A program made the position numbers and the translations under genes. A stretch of 12,057 nucleotides of DNA from Pseudomonadota bacterium. GTDB lineage: Bacteria; Pseudomonadota; Alphaproteobacteria; Acetobacterales; Acetobacteraceae. The first letter of the stretch is position 1. Each line of letters starts with the position of its first letter. The stretch spans positions 1 through 12,057 of the forward strand of contig JAJZCS010000036.1 of the NCBI GenBank assembly GCA_021829055.1. Direction: 5' to 3'. Under the pieces are notes generated by a model. It ran no database searches, was not told the origin of the DNA, and worked only from the letters and a program-made list of their open reading frames with translations. Shown in pieces: positions 6,770 to 12,057 of this stretch.

Positions 6770-6799
6770 ACGATATCAAACGATATACAAAAATATACT
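6770..6799. repeat. Three 10-bp AT-rich repeat units next to the rsmB stop
   Basis: Consecutive 10-mers ACGATATCAA, ACGATATACA and AAAATATACT start at 6770, 6780 and 6790. Helical phasing of A/T tracts suggests bent DNA or a cooperative protein site. The block begins 4 bases beyond the rsmB stop codon in the transcription direction. Confidence 0.45.
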
Positions 6800-6802
6800 T
6801 TG

Positions 6803-8050
6803 TTAAGTGTTGTGAGTTTGACGCAGGCGCACAACAAAAAAACCATCAATACCGCCTTGGTCGGCCCACATGGAGGGGTCGGTTTGCAACAGACCGCGTG
6901 AGGATATCGCGCACGCAAGACCGGGAACGATGGACGCGTCGATGGGGTCGATCATGATGGCGTGACGGTCCAACGCCGCATCAGTAACACCCTCTCCCTC
7001 AGGCGATTGGAGCGAGCAAACAGCGTAAACGAGAAGCCCCCCAGGGGCCAACATCGTTAGCGCAGTCTCGAGTAGTCGGTTCTGCTGTTTCACGCAGGCG
7101 CCGATATCCTGTCTGCGTCGAAGGAGAATCTCGGGGTGCCGCCGGATTGTTCCGGTAGCTGAACATGGTGCATCAAGGAGTATAAAGGGAAATTTTTCAG
7201 CGGGCCGGTAGGTGAGTGCATCGCCAATGACGATCTCCGCGGAAAGCTTCAGCCGCTCAAGATTCTTCTGCAGCCGGTGGACTCGATCCTTGTCGCGGTC
7301 CACGGCTGTAACATGGGCGCCGGCCGCTGCGAGTTGCGCAGTTTTGCCTCCCGGTGCTGCGCACAGATCCAGGACACGCCGTCCTCGTACGTCGCCGAGC
7401 AGCCTTGTCGGCAGAGACGCCGCGGCATCCTGAACCCAGAAATCCCCGCTGGCAAAGCCGGGAAGGGCCGTCACATCCGTACCTGCTGGCAGCCGGGCTG
7501 TCCCGGTCGGCAGCATGTTAGCGCCAGGAGGAGGTTGTGCGCCGGGCATGAGTGACAGATCCAGCGGTGCTTCCTTCCCATTTGCGATTGCGATATCGCG
7601 TGCACGGCTGCCCCACGAAGCCCAGAGCCAGGGGGGTGTGTCGAGGCGAGGCAGATCAAGCGCGTTCACGACGCTTTTTCCCTCTGCCGCAATCCGGCGC
7701 AACACGGCGTTAATTAAGCCGGCAAAAGGAGCAAGCTTCCGAGTTTTTGCCAATTCAACCGAGGTTCCGACCGCTGCGTGTGCCGAGGTTCCAAGAAAGA
7801 CCGCTTGAACGGCGCCAATCCGTAGGATGTGCCGCACGGCTTCCGGAGGGGCGCGCCGAAGATGCTGATCCAGTATGGCGTCGAGGCTTCCTGCATGACG
7901 GAGAACCGACGCCGCAATGCGATGCGCCGCAGCGCGGTCACGCGGAGCCATTCCGGGCGGAAGCCGACCAAGCGCCGAATCGAGCGAACTGTGTCGGTCA
8001 AATACTGCCGAGATCAGGTCAAACGCGGCATCTCGGGTTGGATCGGCCAT
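6803..8050 (-). CDS. rsmB: RsmB-family 16S rRNA (cytosine-C5) methyltransferase
   Basis: The product has 415 residues, close to the usual RsmB length. It should transfer methyl from SAM to C5 of a 16S rRNA cytosine (C967 in E. coli). Residues 1-125 are a NusB-like RNA-binding domain ([48 protein letters not shown]). The catalytic domain has the SAM loop [19 protein letters not shown] at 227-245, acidic VDRDKDRV at 250-257, motif [20 protein letters not shown] at 291-308 (Cys296), and motif [14 protein letters not shown] at 342-353, whose Cys345 is the expected nucleophile. The final strand is [12 protein letters not shown]. The ATG at 8048-8050 follows GAAGG by 5-6 bases. tRNA-Ala lies 22 bases upstream on the same strand, so both may share a transcript. 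NOP/Sun paralogues are an alternative, but the NusB domain favours RsmB. Confidence 0.93.
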   Translation of the reverse strand: MADPTRDAAFDLISAVFDRHSSLDSALGRLPPGMAPRDRAAAHRIAASVLRHAGSLDAILDQHLRRAPPEAVRHILRIGAVQAVFLGTSAHAAVGTSVELAKTRKLAPFAGLINAVLRRIAAEGKSVVNALDLPRLDTPPWLWASWGSRARDIAIANGKEAPLDLSLMPGAQPPPGANMLPTGTARLPAGTDVTALPGFASGDFWVQDAAASLPTRLLGDVRGRRVLDLCAAPGGKTAQLAAAGAHVTAVDRDKDRVHRLQKNLERLKLSAEIVIGDALTYRPAEKFPFILLDAPCSATGTIRRHPEILLRRRQDIGACVKQQNRLLETALTMLAPGGLLVYAVCSLQSPEGEGVTDAALDRHAIMIDPIDASIVPGLACAISSRGLLQTDPSMWADQGGIDGFFVVRLRQTHNT

Positions 8051-8071
8051 GCGACCTTCATGTTACAGGGA

Positions 8072-8147
8072 TGGTGGAGCTGAGGGGAATCGAACCCCTG
8101 ACCTCCTCATTGCGAACGAGGCGCTCTCCCAACTGAGCTACAGCCCC
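8072..8147 (-). tRNA. tRNA-Ala (anticodon CGC)
   Basis: A complete cloverleaf on the minus strand. Acceptor arms GGGGCTG/CAGCTCC contain the G3-U70 wobble pair that identifies alanine tRNAs. Anticodon stem CCTCG/TGAGG has loop TTCGCAA, giving anticodon CGC for GCG codons. T arm AGGGG-TTCGATT-CCCCT; discriminator A; CCA encoded. Confidence 0.97.
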
Positions 8148-8159
8148 ATCCCGACCTGC

Positions 8160-8188
8160 CGCATCGCGCAACCGGCTGCGCCCGTCAA
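8160..8188 (-). promoter_or_regulatory. Candidate promoter for tRNA-Ala (and rsmB)
   Basis: On the minus strand, TTGACG (plus 8183-8188), 17 bases, then GATGCG (8160-8165), ending 12 bases before the tRNA. The -35 box is good and the -10 box poor. Position and spacing fit a tRNA promoter. Confidence 0.4.
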
Positions 8189-8283
8189 GTGGTCCGCGTG
8201 GAATGAACGCTGAGAACTCGCATGACGCATTGCCATGGGGCACTGGCCTGGGGTAACCCGCACTATGTCGTAAGGAGACAAGA

Positions 8284-8589
8284 ATGCTCTATTCGATTTT
8301 CTGGTTCGCCAACGAGGTCATCGAGATCTTGATCTACGTGCTGATCGCGGCGGCGATATTCTCGTGGTTAGAAGCGTTTGGCGTTCTCGATTCCCACAAC
8401 CGCACCGTCTATATGATTGGTGATTTTCTGGGCCGAGTTACGACGCCCGTCGTCGCTCCCGTGCGGCGATTCATTCCGCCGTTGGGTGGAATCGATATCT
8501 CCTTCATCATCGTGTTTCTTCTCCTCCGCGCTTTGCAGATCTTTCTGGCCGGGTTTTACAGTTCTCTCATCACATCCGGTTTTCACTAG
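8284..8589 (+). CDS. yggT: YggT family small membrane protein
   Basis: This gene encodes 101 residues. The ATG follows AAGGAG (8272-8277) by 6 bases. Two hydrophobic blocks are seen: residues 9-32 ([20 protein letters not shown]) and 70-95 ([20 protein letters not shown]). The loop between carries the family signature, [20 protein letters not shown] with GGIDIS after it (PF02325). It acts in the inner membrane. Family members have been linked to osmotic-shock tolerance and, as YlmG/CCB3 relatives, to division or membrane-complex assembly; the role in this group is not fixed. folD starts 5 bases after its stop, so the two are very likely one operon. The start is well supported. Confidence 0.92.
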   Translation: MLYSIFWFANEVIEILIYVLIAAAIFSWLEAFGVLDSHNRTVYMIGDFLGRVTTPVVAPVRRFIPPLGGIDISFIIVFLLLRALQIFLAGFYSSLITSGFH

Positions 8590-8594
8590 GCTCC

Positions 8595-9443
8595 ATGCAG
8601 CGAGGCGCACATATCATCGATGGCAAGGCGGTTGCAGCGAGGCTACGGATAAAAATCGCTGAAAAAGTGCAGGCACTGCCGTACCGCCCTGGTTTGACAG
8701 TCGTTCTGGTCGGTGAGGATCCCGCGAGCACCGTGTATGTTCGCAACAAGGAACGTGCGGCACACGAGGTTGGATTCGAGTCGAATACAATCCGCCTTCC
8801 TGTTGATACCAGCCAGTCAGCCCTACACGCCTGTATCACGCAGCTGAACGAGGACCCAGGTGTGGACGGCATCCTTGTGCAACTCCCGCTACCTTCGCAC
8901 ATCGATGCAGGATTGATCGTGCGCGCAATCGATCCTTTAAAGGATGTTGATGGGTTTCATCCCGAAAACGTTGCAGCCCTGGCACTCGGAATGCCCCGGC
9001 TGGTTCCTTGTACGCCGCGTGGAATTCTACTTTTACTGCGTGAAGCCGAGGTGCCGCTGCGCGGAGCGCGCGCCATCGTCCTTGGGCGATCGAACATCGT
9101 GGGGCGCCCGGTGGCCTCGCTGCTGCTTGCCGCTGATGCCACGGTAACCATTGCGCATTCCCGCACCCGCGACATCGCGTCCGAGTGCCGTCGCTGTGAC
9201 ATCTTGATCGCTGCAATCGGCCGAGCTGAATTTGTGCGCGGCGATTGGATTGCACCAGGTGCCACCGTGATCGACGTTGGCATCAACCGGGGGACCCATG
9301 GAGGGCTGGTCGGCGATGTCGCTTTCGGTGAAGCTGTTTCCGTCGCTGGAGTAATTACCCCTGTTCCCGGCGGAGTCGGCCCGATGACAATCGCCTGCCT
9401 GCTTGAAAATACGCTGATCGCCGCTGCCGCTCGCCGCGGCTAA
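8595..9443 (+). CDS. folD: Bifunctional methylenetetrahydrofolate dehydrogenase/cyclohydrolase
   Basis: FolD converts 5,10-methylene-THF to methenyl-THF with NADP and then hydrolyses it to 10-formyl-THF, in the cytoplasm. The product has 282 residues, the normal length. Motifs in order: [20 protein letters not shown] at 36-55 with catalytic Tyr48 and Lys52; [10 protein letters not shown] at 91-100; [11 protein letters not shown] at 116-126 (Asp117 in the folate site); PCTPRGI at 138-144; the nucleotide-binding [17 protein letters not shown] at 162-178; VIDVGIN at 225-231; and [10 protein letters not shown] at 256-265. The ATG lies 5 bases after the yggT stop and has a weak ribosome site, so translational coupling to yggT is likely. 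yggT-folD is a recognised pairing in alphaproteobacteria. Confidence 0.97.
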   Translation: MQRGAHIIDGKAVAARLRIKIAEKVQALPYRPGLTVVLVGEDPASTVYVRNKERAAHEVGFESNTIRLPVDTSQSALHACITQLNEDPGVDGILVQLPLPSHIDAGLIVRAIDPLKDVDGFHPENVAALALGMPRLVPCTPRGILLLLREAEVPLRGARAIVLGRSNIVGRPVASLLLAADATVTIAHSRTRDIASECRRCDILIAAIGRAEFVRGDWIAPGATVIDVGINRGTHGGLVGDVAFGEAVSVAGVITPVPGGVGPMTIACLLENTLIAAAARRG

Positions 9444-9990
9444 TCGATGCGGCCTGTGGCGCGTGGATCGGTCCCGCGGTGACTTTGAGCTGCGTACGCG
9501 TTGGGGGCGCACGCGGGTTTCTGTCCAGACTGAACATCGCTAGCGCGACAGCAAGGGCATCGTTTTGGGCAAGCGACGACCTTCTTCCTGCCCGCGTTGA
9601 TCCACGATTTGGAGCGGGACGGCCTCTTCGTGCGGGCCAACGGTCACTTCAGCAGCTCCTTGCCCTGCTCGTTCAGCATGTGAGGTGCTCCAGTCTTTTC
9701 GCTAGCGGCTTCGTGACTTGCTATGGCCCGCTGCCTCGCGTCTCTGATGGTGGTGCAGGAGGCCGCGCAGACTGCCTAATACTTGCAATATATCATATAT
9801 ATGTTTAGCGACGCGGAATACGTGCTGAATCAAAGCATGCTCGAGGATTTCCGCCACCAGGCCGAACCATGGCTGATGCCGAGAAGAGTGCCGCCCTAAT
9901 GACCCAACAGCTTGTCGAAACGACCTTTCAACGACGCTCGGGTGCCGTCACGCGAGAAGGTAAGCCTCTTCAAGGAGGCGTGCGGCCGGA
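9444..9990. other. Gene-poor stretch between folD and the TauE-like permease, with decayed coding debris
   Basis: About 550 bases without an intact gene. Around 9545-9680 a plus-strand frame reads protein-like (see the separate entry). Near 9785-9803 lies a very AT-rich block (AATATATCATATATATG), out of character with its surroundings and possibly promoter DNA. After it come two short overlapping open frames: 9801-9899 (MFSDAEYVLNQSMLEDFRHQ...) and 9869-10006 (MADAEKSAALMTQQLVETTF...). The latter overlaps the permease start. I recognise neither. Confidence 0.5.
9545..9680 (+). pseudogene. Possible transposase fragment (IS630-like), tentative
   Basis: One plus-strand frame gives ARQQGHRFGQATTFFLPALI, then HDLERDGLFVRANGHFSSSL. 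It loosely recalls the middle of IS630-family transposases (RGQR, then TTTFLAALRHDG, then FVIDGAMNGE-F). A stop lies just upstream and another just after SLPCSFSM, so no functional protein is made. The catalytic DNLxxH motif of the family is not seen, and the match rests on few residues. Confidence 0.22.
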
Positions 9991-10815
9991 ATGTCAGCCG
10001 TGCTGACGCAAGCCTTGCTGAGCCTACTGGGGGGCGGCATTGTCGGATTCACGCTGGGTTTGATCGGGGGAGGGGGGTCAATCTTGGCAACACCGCTGAT
10101 GCTGTATGTTGTTGGGCTTACACCGCATACGGCAATCGGCACCAGCGCACTCGCGGTTTCCGCCAACGCATTCGCTAATTTTGCGGGGCATGCCCGCAAG
10201 GGAAATGTGCGCTGGGGCAGCGCTATTCTTTTCGCCGTTTTTGGCATGGTAGGCGCTGCGGTCGGCTCAACGCTGGGCAAAATCATGCATGGCAGGCAAC
10301 TGCTTTTCCTCTTCGCAATCCTGATGATTGTCGTAGGCGCCCTGATGTTGCGGCCGCGCAAATCCCCTAATACCTCTGTCCTTGCAGACGAAAAGGTGGA
10401 GGAGCGTCCTGATGCGATGCGAGGCAGGAGTATGCTTCCGGTTGTTCCGGCAGCCTTGCTCGTCGGCGGACTCTCCGGCTTCTTCGGAATTGGCGGTGGC
10501 TTTCTCATCGTGCCCGGCCTGCTGGTATCGACGGGCATGCCGATGATTCTGGCGATCGGTTCGTCGCTGCTTTCGGTCGGGACTTTCGGCCTGACCACAG
10601 CAATCAACTACGCCTTTTCTGGCCTCGTCCATTGGCTGGTGGCGGCGGAATTCGTGGCTGGGGGCATTTTGGGCGGAGCGCTTGGCATGCGCCTCGCAAT
10701 CCGACTTTCCCCTCGCCGTACCGCCCTGAACCGGATCTTCGCGGGCCTCGTATTTGTTGTTGCACTCTACATGCTTTACAAGAACGCGCCGGTCGCGATC
10801 GGGGGGCGTCTCTGA
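9991..10815 (+). CDS. TauE/SafE (TSUP) family membrane permease
   Basis: The product has 274 residues. The ATG at 9991 follows AAGGAGG (9972-9978) by 12 bases, somewhat long but the only good site. Family PF01925 members move sulfite, sulfonates or other organic anions across the inner membrane. Two internally related halves are visible, each with the glycine-rich signature: GGGIVGFTLGLIGGGGSILA followed by TPLMLYVVGL near the start, and GGLSGFFGIGGGFLIVPGLL near residue 160. I count about eight membrane segments, including LLFLFAILMIVVGALML and IFAGLVFVVALYMLY. The middle loop (RPRKSPNTSVLADEKVEERP) is hydrophilic. No sulfur-metabolism gene is nearby, so the substrate is unknown. A promoter for the following tRNA begins within 10 bases of its stop. 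Confidence 0.9.
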   Translation: MSAVLTQALLSLLGGGIVGFTLGLIGGGGSILATPLMLYVVGLTPHTAIGTSALAVSANAFANFAGHARKGNVRWGSAILFAVFGMVGAAVGSTLGKIMHGRQLLFLFAILMIVVGALMLRPRKSPNTSVLADEKVEERPDAMRGRSMLPVVPAALLVGGLSGFFGIGGGFLIVPGLLVSTGMPMILAIGSSLLSVGTFGLTTAINYAFSGLVHWLVAAEFVAGGILGGALGMRLAIRLSPRRTALNRIFAGLVFVVALYMLYKNAPVAIGGRL

Positions 10816-10820
10816 TCCTC

Positions 10821-10849
10821 TTGTCTTGGCTTGCTGCGCGCCCTATGAC
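10821..10849 (+). promoter_or_regulatory. Promoter for tRNA-Gly and probably the downstream tRNA-Trp/secE/nusG unit
   Basis: TTGTCT (10821-10826), 17 bases, TATGAC (10844-10849). The -10 box ends 12 bases before the tRNA 5' end. Each box matches the sigma-70 consensus at four positions, and spacing is ideal. Confidence 0.55.
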
Positions 10850-10861
10850 CGCTACCGCAAA

Positions 10862-10935
10862 GCGGGCGTAGCTCAACGGTAGAGTCCCAGCCTTCCAAGC
10901 TGGTTGTGTGGGTTCGATTCCCATCGCCCGCTCCA
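10862..10935 (+). tRNA. tRNA-Gly (anticodon UCC)
   Basis: A complete cloverleaf. Acceptor GCGGGCG/CGCCCGC, discriminator T, CCA encoded (10933-10935). Anticodon stem CCAGC/GCTGG with loop CTTCCAA gives anticodon TCC, reading GGA. T arm GTGGG-TTCGATT-CCCAT. Confidence 0.97.
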
Positions 10936-10968
10936 ACGGATGATCGGATCGTCGAACCGTAATCTCTC

Positions 10969-10997
10969 TTGACAGCGTGACGCGCACGGTGTGCAAG
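10969..10997 (+). promoter_or_regulatory. Possible second promoter between tRNA-Gly and tRNA-Trp
   Basis: A perfect TTGACA at 10969-10974, with only a poor -10 candidate (TGCAAG, 10992-10997) at 17 bases. A TATTTT at 11014-11019 is better placed for the tRNA but lacks a -35 box. It could add transcription into secE-nusG. Confidence 0.28.
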
Positions 10998-11034
10998 GCG
11001 GGGTCTGCGCCCGTATTTTCTCTGCCCGGTTCGC

Positions 11035-11111
11035 AGGGGTGTAGCTCAATTGGCTAGAGCGCCGGTCTCCAAAACCGGAGGCTGGGGGTTCGAGACCCTC
11101 CACCCCTGCCA
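11035..11111 (+). tRNA. tRNA-Trp (anticodon CCA)
   Basis: A complete cloverleaf. Acceptor AGGGGTG/CACCCCT, discriminator G, CCA encoded (11109-11111). Anticodon stem CCGGT/ACCGG with loop CTCCAAA gives anticodon CCA. T arm TGGGGG-TTCGAGA-CCCTCC. It lies directly upstream of secE, its conserved place in alphaproteobacteria. Confidence 0.97.
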
Positions 11112-11179
11112 GTTGCAGGGTTGGATTCGGGGTCGGCAGGGCGGGATATGATACCGCACAAGCGAATGATGAATGGAGT

Positions 11180-11383
11180 ATGACTGAATTGGCGTTCAAC
11201 CCGGCGAAATTCATGCGCGAAGTGCGTGGTGAGGCAACGAAAACGACATGGCCGTCGCGCCGCGAAACGTTGACGACAACAGGGCTTGTGCTCGCGATGG
11301 TCGCGGTGACGATTGTTTTTTTCGTGGTGGTCGATCAGGTGATCGGGGTCGTCATGCAAACATTGTTCGGGATCGGGAGCTAA
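11180..11383 (+). CDS. secE: Protein translocase subunit SecE
   Basis: This gene encodes 67 residues, the short single-span SecE form usual in alphaproteobacteria. SecE clamps SecY in the inner-membrane SecYEG channel. The amphipathic helix NPAKFMREVRGEATKTTWPS carries the conserved K-x-x-W-P motif (about residues 21-25). One membrane segment follows (TGLVLAMVAVTIVFFVVVDQ). The start gives the expected MTELAFNPAKF N-terminus and no other start is in frame. However, the only ribosome-like site (GGAG, 11175-11178) ends one base before the ATG, unusually close. tRNA-Trp ends 68 bases upstream with no terminator between, so the tRNA and secE probably share a transcript. nusG begins 8 bases after the stop. 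Confidence 0.95.
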   Translation: MTELAFNPAKFMREVRGEATKTTWPSRRETLTTTGLVLAMVAVTIVFFVVVDQVIGVVMQTLFGIGS

Positions 11384-11391
11384 GACGGTTC

Positions 11392-11922
11392 ATGGCCAAA
11401 CGTTGGTATGTTTTGCACGTTTATTCCGGATTCGAGAAAAAAATCGCGAGCCAGATTCAGGAGGCTGCCGCCCAGAAGGGGCTGGCTGACCAGATCGAGA
11501 GTGTCATGGTTCCGACCGAGGAGGTCGTGGAGGTCCGCCGGTCGCAGAAAGTCAATGCAGAGCGTAAGTTCTTCCCCGGCTATGTTCTGGTGAAGATGGA
11601 GCTAACCGACGAATCGTGGCATCTTGTCCGCGACATTCCGAAGGTGACCGGATTTCTGGGCACCAAGACACGGCCAACGCCTATTTCGGATGCCGAGGCC
11701 GACCGAATGATGCGGCAGGTCAAGGAGGGCACAGAACATCGCCGTCCTGCAGTTGTGTTTGAGGTTGGGGAGCAGGTACGCGTCGCCGACGGGCCATTCA
11801 CCAGCTTTAACGGCGTGATCGAGGAAATTGATGAGGAGCATGGCCGGGTGAAGGTGGCAGTATCGATTTTCGGTCGCCAGACTCCTGTGGATCTAGAATA
11901 CGGTCAGGTCGAGAAGCTTTGA
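11392..11922 (+). CDS. nusG: Transcription termination/antitermination factor NusG
   Basis: The product has 176 residues. NusG binds RNA polymerase, reduces pausing, and links to Rho or to ribosomal protein S10. The NGN domain covers about residues 1-115: KRWYVLHVYSGFEKKIASQI at the start, MVPTEEVVEVRR in the middle, then ERKFFPGYVLVKMEL and VRDIPKVTGFLG. The KOW domain follows from about 123: FEVGEQVRVADGPFTSFNGV, IEEIDEEHGRVKVAVSIFGR and TPVDLEYGQVEKL. The ATG at 11392 is 8 bases after the secE stop, with GGGAGC 12 bases upstream, inside the end of secE. The frame is open further upstream, but that part overlaps secE and is not conserved-looking. rplK is expected next, but does not appear in the remaining 135 bases. 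Confidence 0.97.
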   Translation: MAKRWYVLHVYSGFEKKIASQIQEAAAQKGLADQIESVMVPTEEVVEVRRSQKVNAERKFFPGYVLVKMELTDESWHLVRDIPKVTGFLGTKTRPTPISDAEADRMMRQVKEGTEHRRPAVVFEVGEQVRVADGPFTSFNGVIEEIDEEHGRVKVAVSIFGRQTPVDLEYGQVEKL

Positions 11923-11991
11923 CAACAAGAAGCTGGGCACTTCCATCCACCTGATGCTCTGAACGATTTTGGGTCAACGACGCTGGCTTGG

Positions 11992-12014
11992 GCGCAGCTG
12001 ATGTGCTTTTTTTT
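11992..12014 (+). terminator. Possible terminator or attenuator after nusG
   Basis: GCGCA/TGTGC (five pairs including one G-U) encloses a five-base loop and is followed directly by eight T residues (12007-12014). The stem is weak. If used, it would partly separate secE-nusG from the expected ribosomal-protein genes. Confidence 0.35.
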
Positions 12015-12057
12015 GCTGAGTGGTGCTGTTTGCGGCGTTTTTCCTGTTGTCCGGGCG

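Larger units (their letters stand above)
6436..6802. other. Intergenic region between XRE gene and rsmB
   Basis: About 370 bases. It carries the half-sites at 6453/6509, the hairpin at 6569-6592 and a GGGGGAG ribosome-like site with a 9-codon frame (MPLSQREQP) at 6652-6681. Near the rsmB end there is an AT-rich block of 10-base-phased repeats (6770-6799). No full-length gene is supported. A small RNA is possible but not shown. Confidence 0.5.

Noticed and set aside
9440..9640. Minus-strand frame after folD
   Set aside because: No recognisable motif; composition looks like a shadow of the other strand.
9948..10632. Minus-strand frames of 219 and 121 codons
   Set aside because: They are antisense to the TauE-like permease, which has clear membrane segments and a ribosome site.
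11248..11391. Longer nusG start overlapping secE
   Set aside because: NusG proteins start at MAKRWYVLHVYSG; the upstream part is secE read in another frame.
1..12057. CRISPR arrays, rRNA genes, riboswitches, attachment sites, complete insertion sequences
   Set aside because: Looked for and not seen: no regularly spaced repeats, no rRNA-like sequence, no integrase, and no tRNA followed by a displaced 3'-end copy.

Overview
The window is ordinary alphaproteobacterial chromosome, most likely from a member of the Acetobacteraceae. The lineage is inferred from the gene set: a biotin-dependent pyruvate carboxylase, an outer-membrane beta-barrel of the 'transporter'/phenol-degradation-meta type, a DUF4142-like lipoprotein, and tRNA-Gly(UCC)/tRNA-Trp ahead of secE-nusG. 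No marker fixes the genus. I found no CRISPR array, prophage, defence island or intact mobile element.

Layout. 1-1707 (minus): the 5' part of pyc, running off the left edge. Its last 75 bases repeat positions 766-840 exactly and in frame. 1862-1966 (plus): tRNA-Arg(UCU) and a terminator. 2124-2654 (plus): a small lipoprotein. 3163-4119 (minus): an outer-membrane beta-barrel protein. 4724-5196 (minus): the decayed 3' end of an IS1634-type transposase gene. 5232-5978 (minus): tlyA. 6103-6435 (minus): a one-domain XRE regulator with possible operator half-sites. 6803-8050 (minus): rsmB, just downstream of tRNA-Ala(CGC). 8284-9443 (plus): yggT and folD, 5 bases apart. 9991-10815 (plus): a TauE/SafE-type permease. 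10862-11922 (plus): tRNA-Gly(UCC), tRNA-Trp(CCA), secE and nusG, the conserved entry to the ribosomal-protein/RNA-polymerase cluster.

How the genes work together. Much of the window serves translation: four tRNAs, two RNA methyltransferases (TlyA, RsmB), SecE for protein export, and NusG coupling transcription to translation. FolD supplies one-carbon units, and formyl-THF among other things serves initiator tRNA formylation. Pyruvate carboxylase refills oxaloacetate. Four gene-poor stretches (2655-3162, 4120-4723, 6436-6802, 9444-9990) hold hairpins, short repeats and transposase debris.

The strongest anomaly is the in-frame repeat inside pyc. It is either a real 765-bp tandem duplication or an assembly join at the sequence end. 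Next are the decayed transposase behind tlyA, a possible second transposase fragment between folD and the permease, and the repeat-rich intergenic regions around the XRE gene. I did not find a convincing undescribed system.
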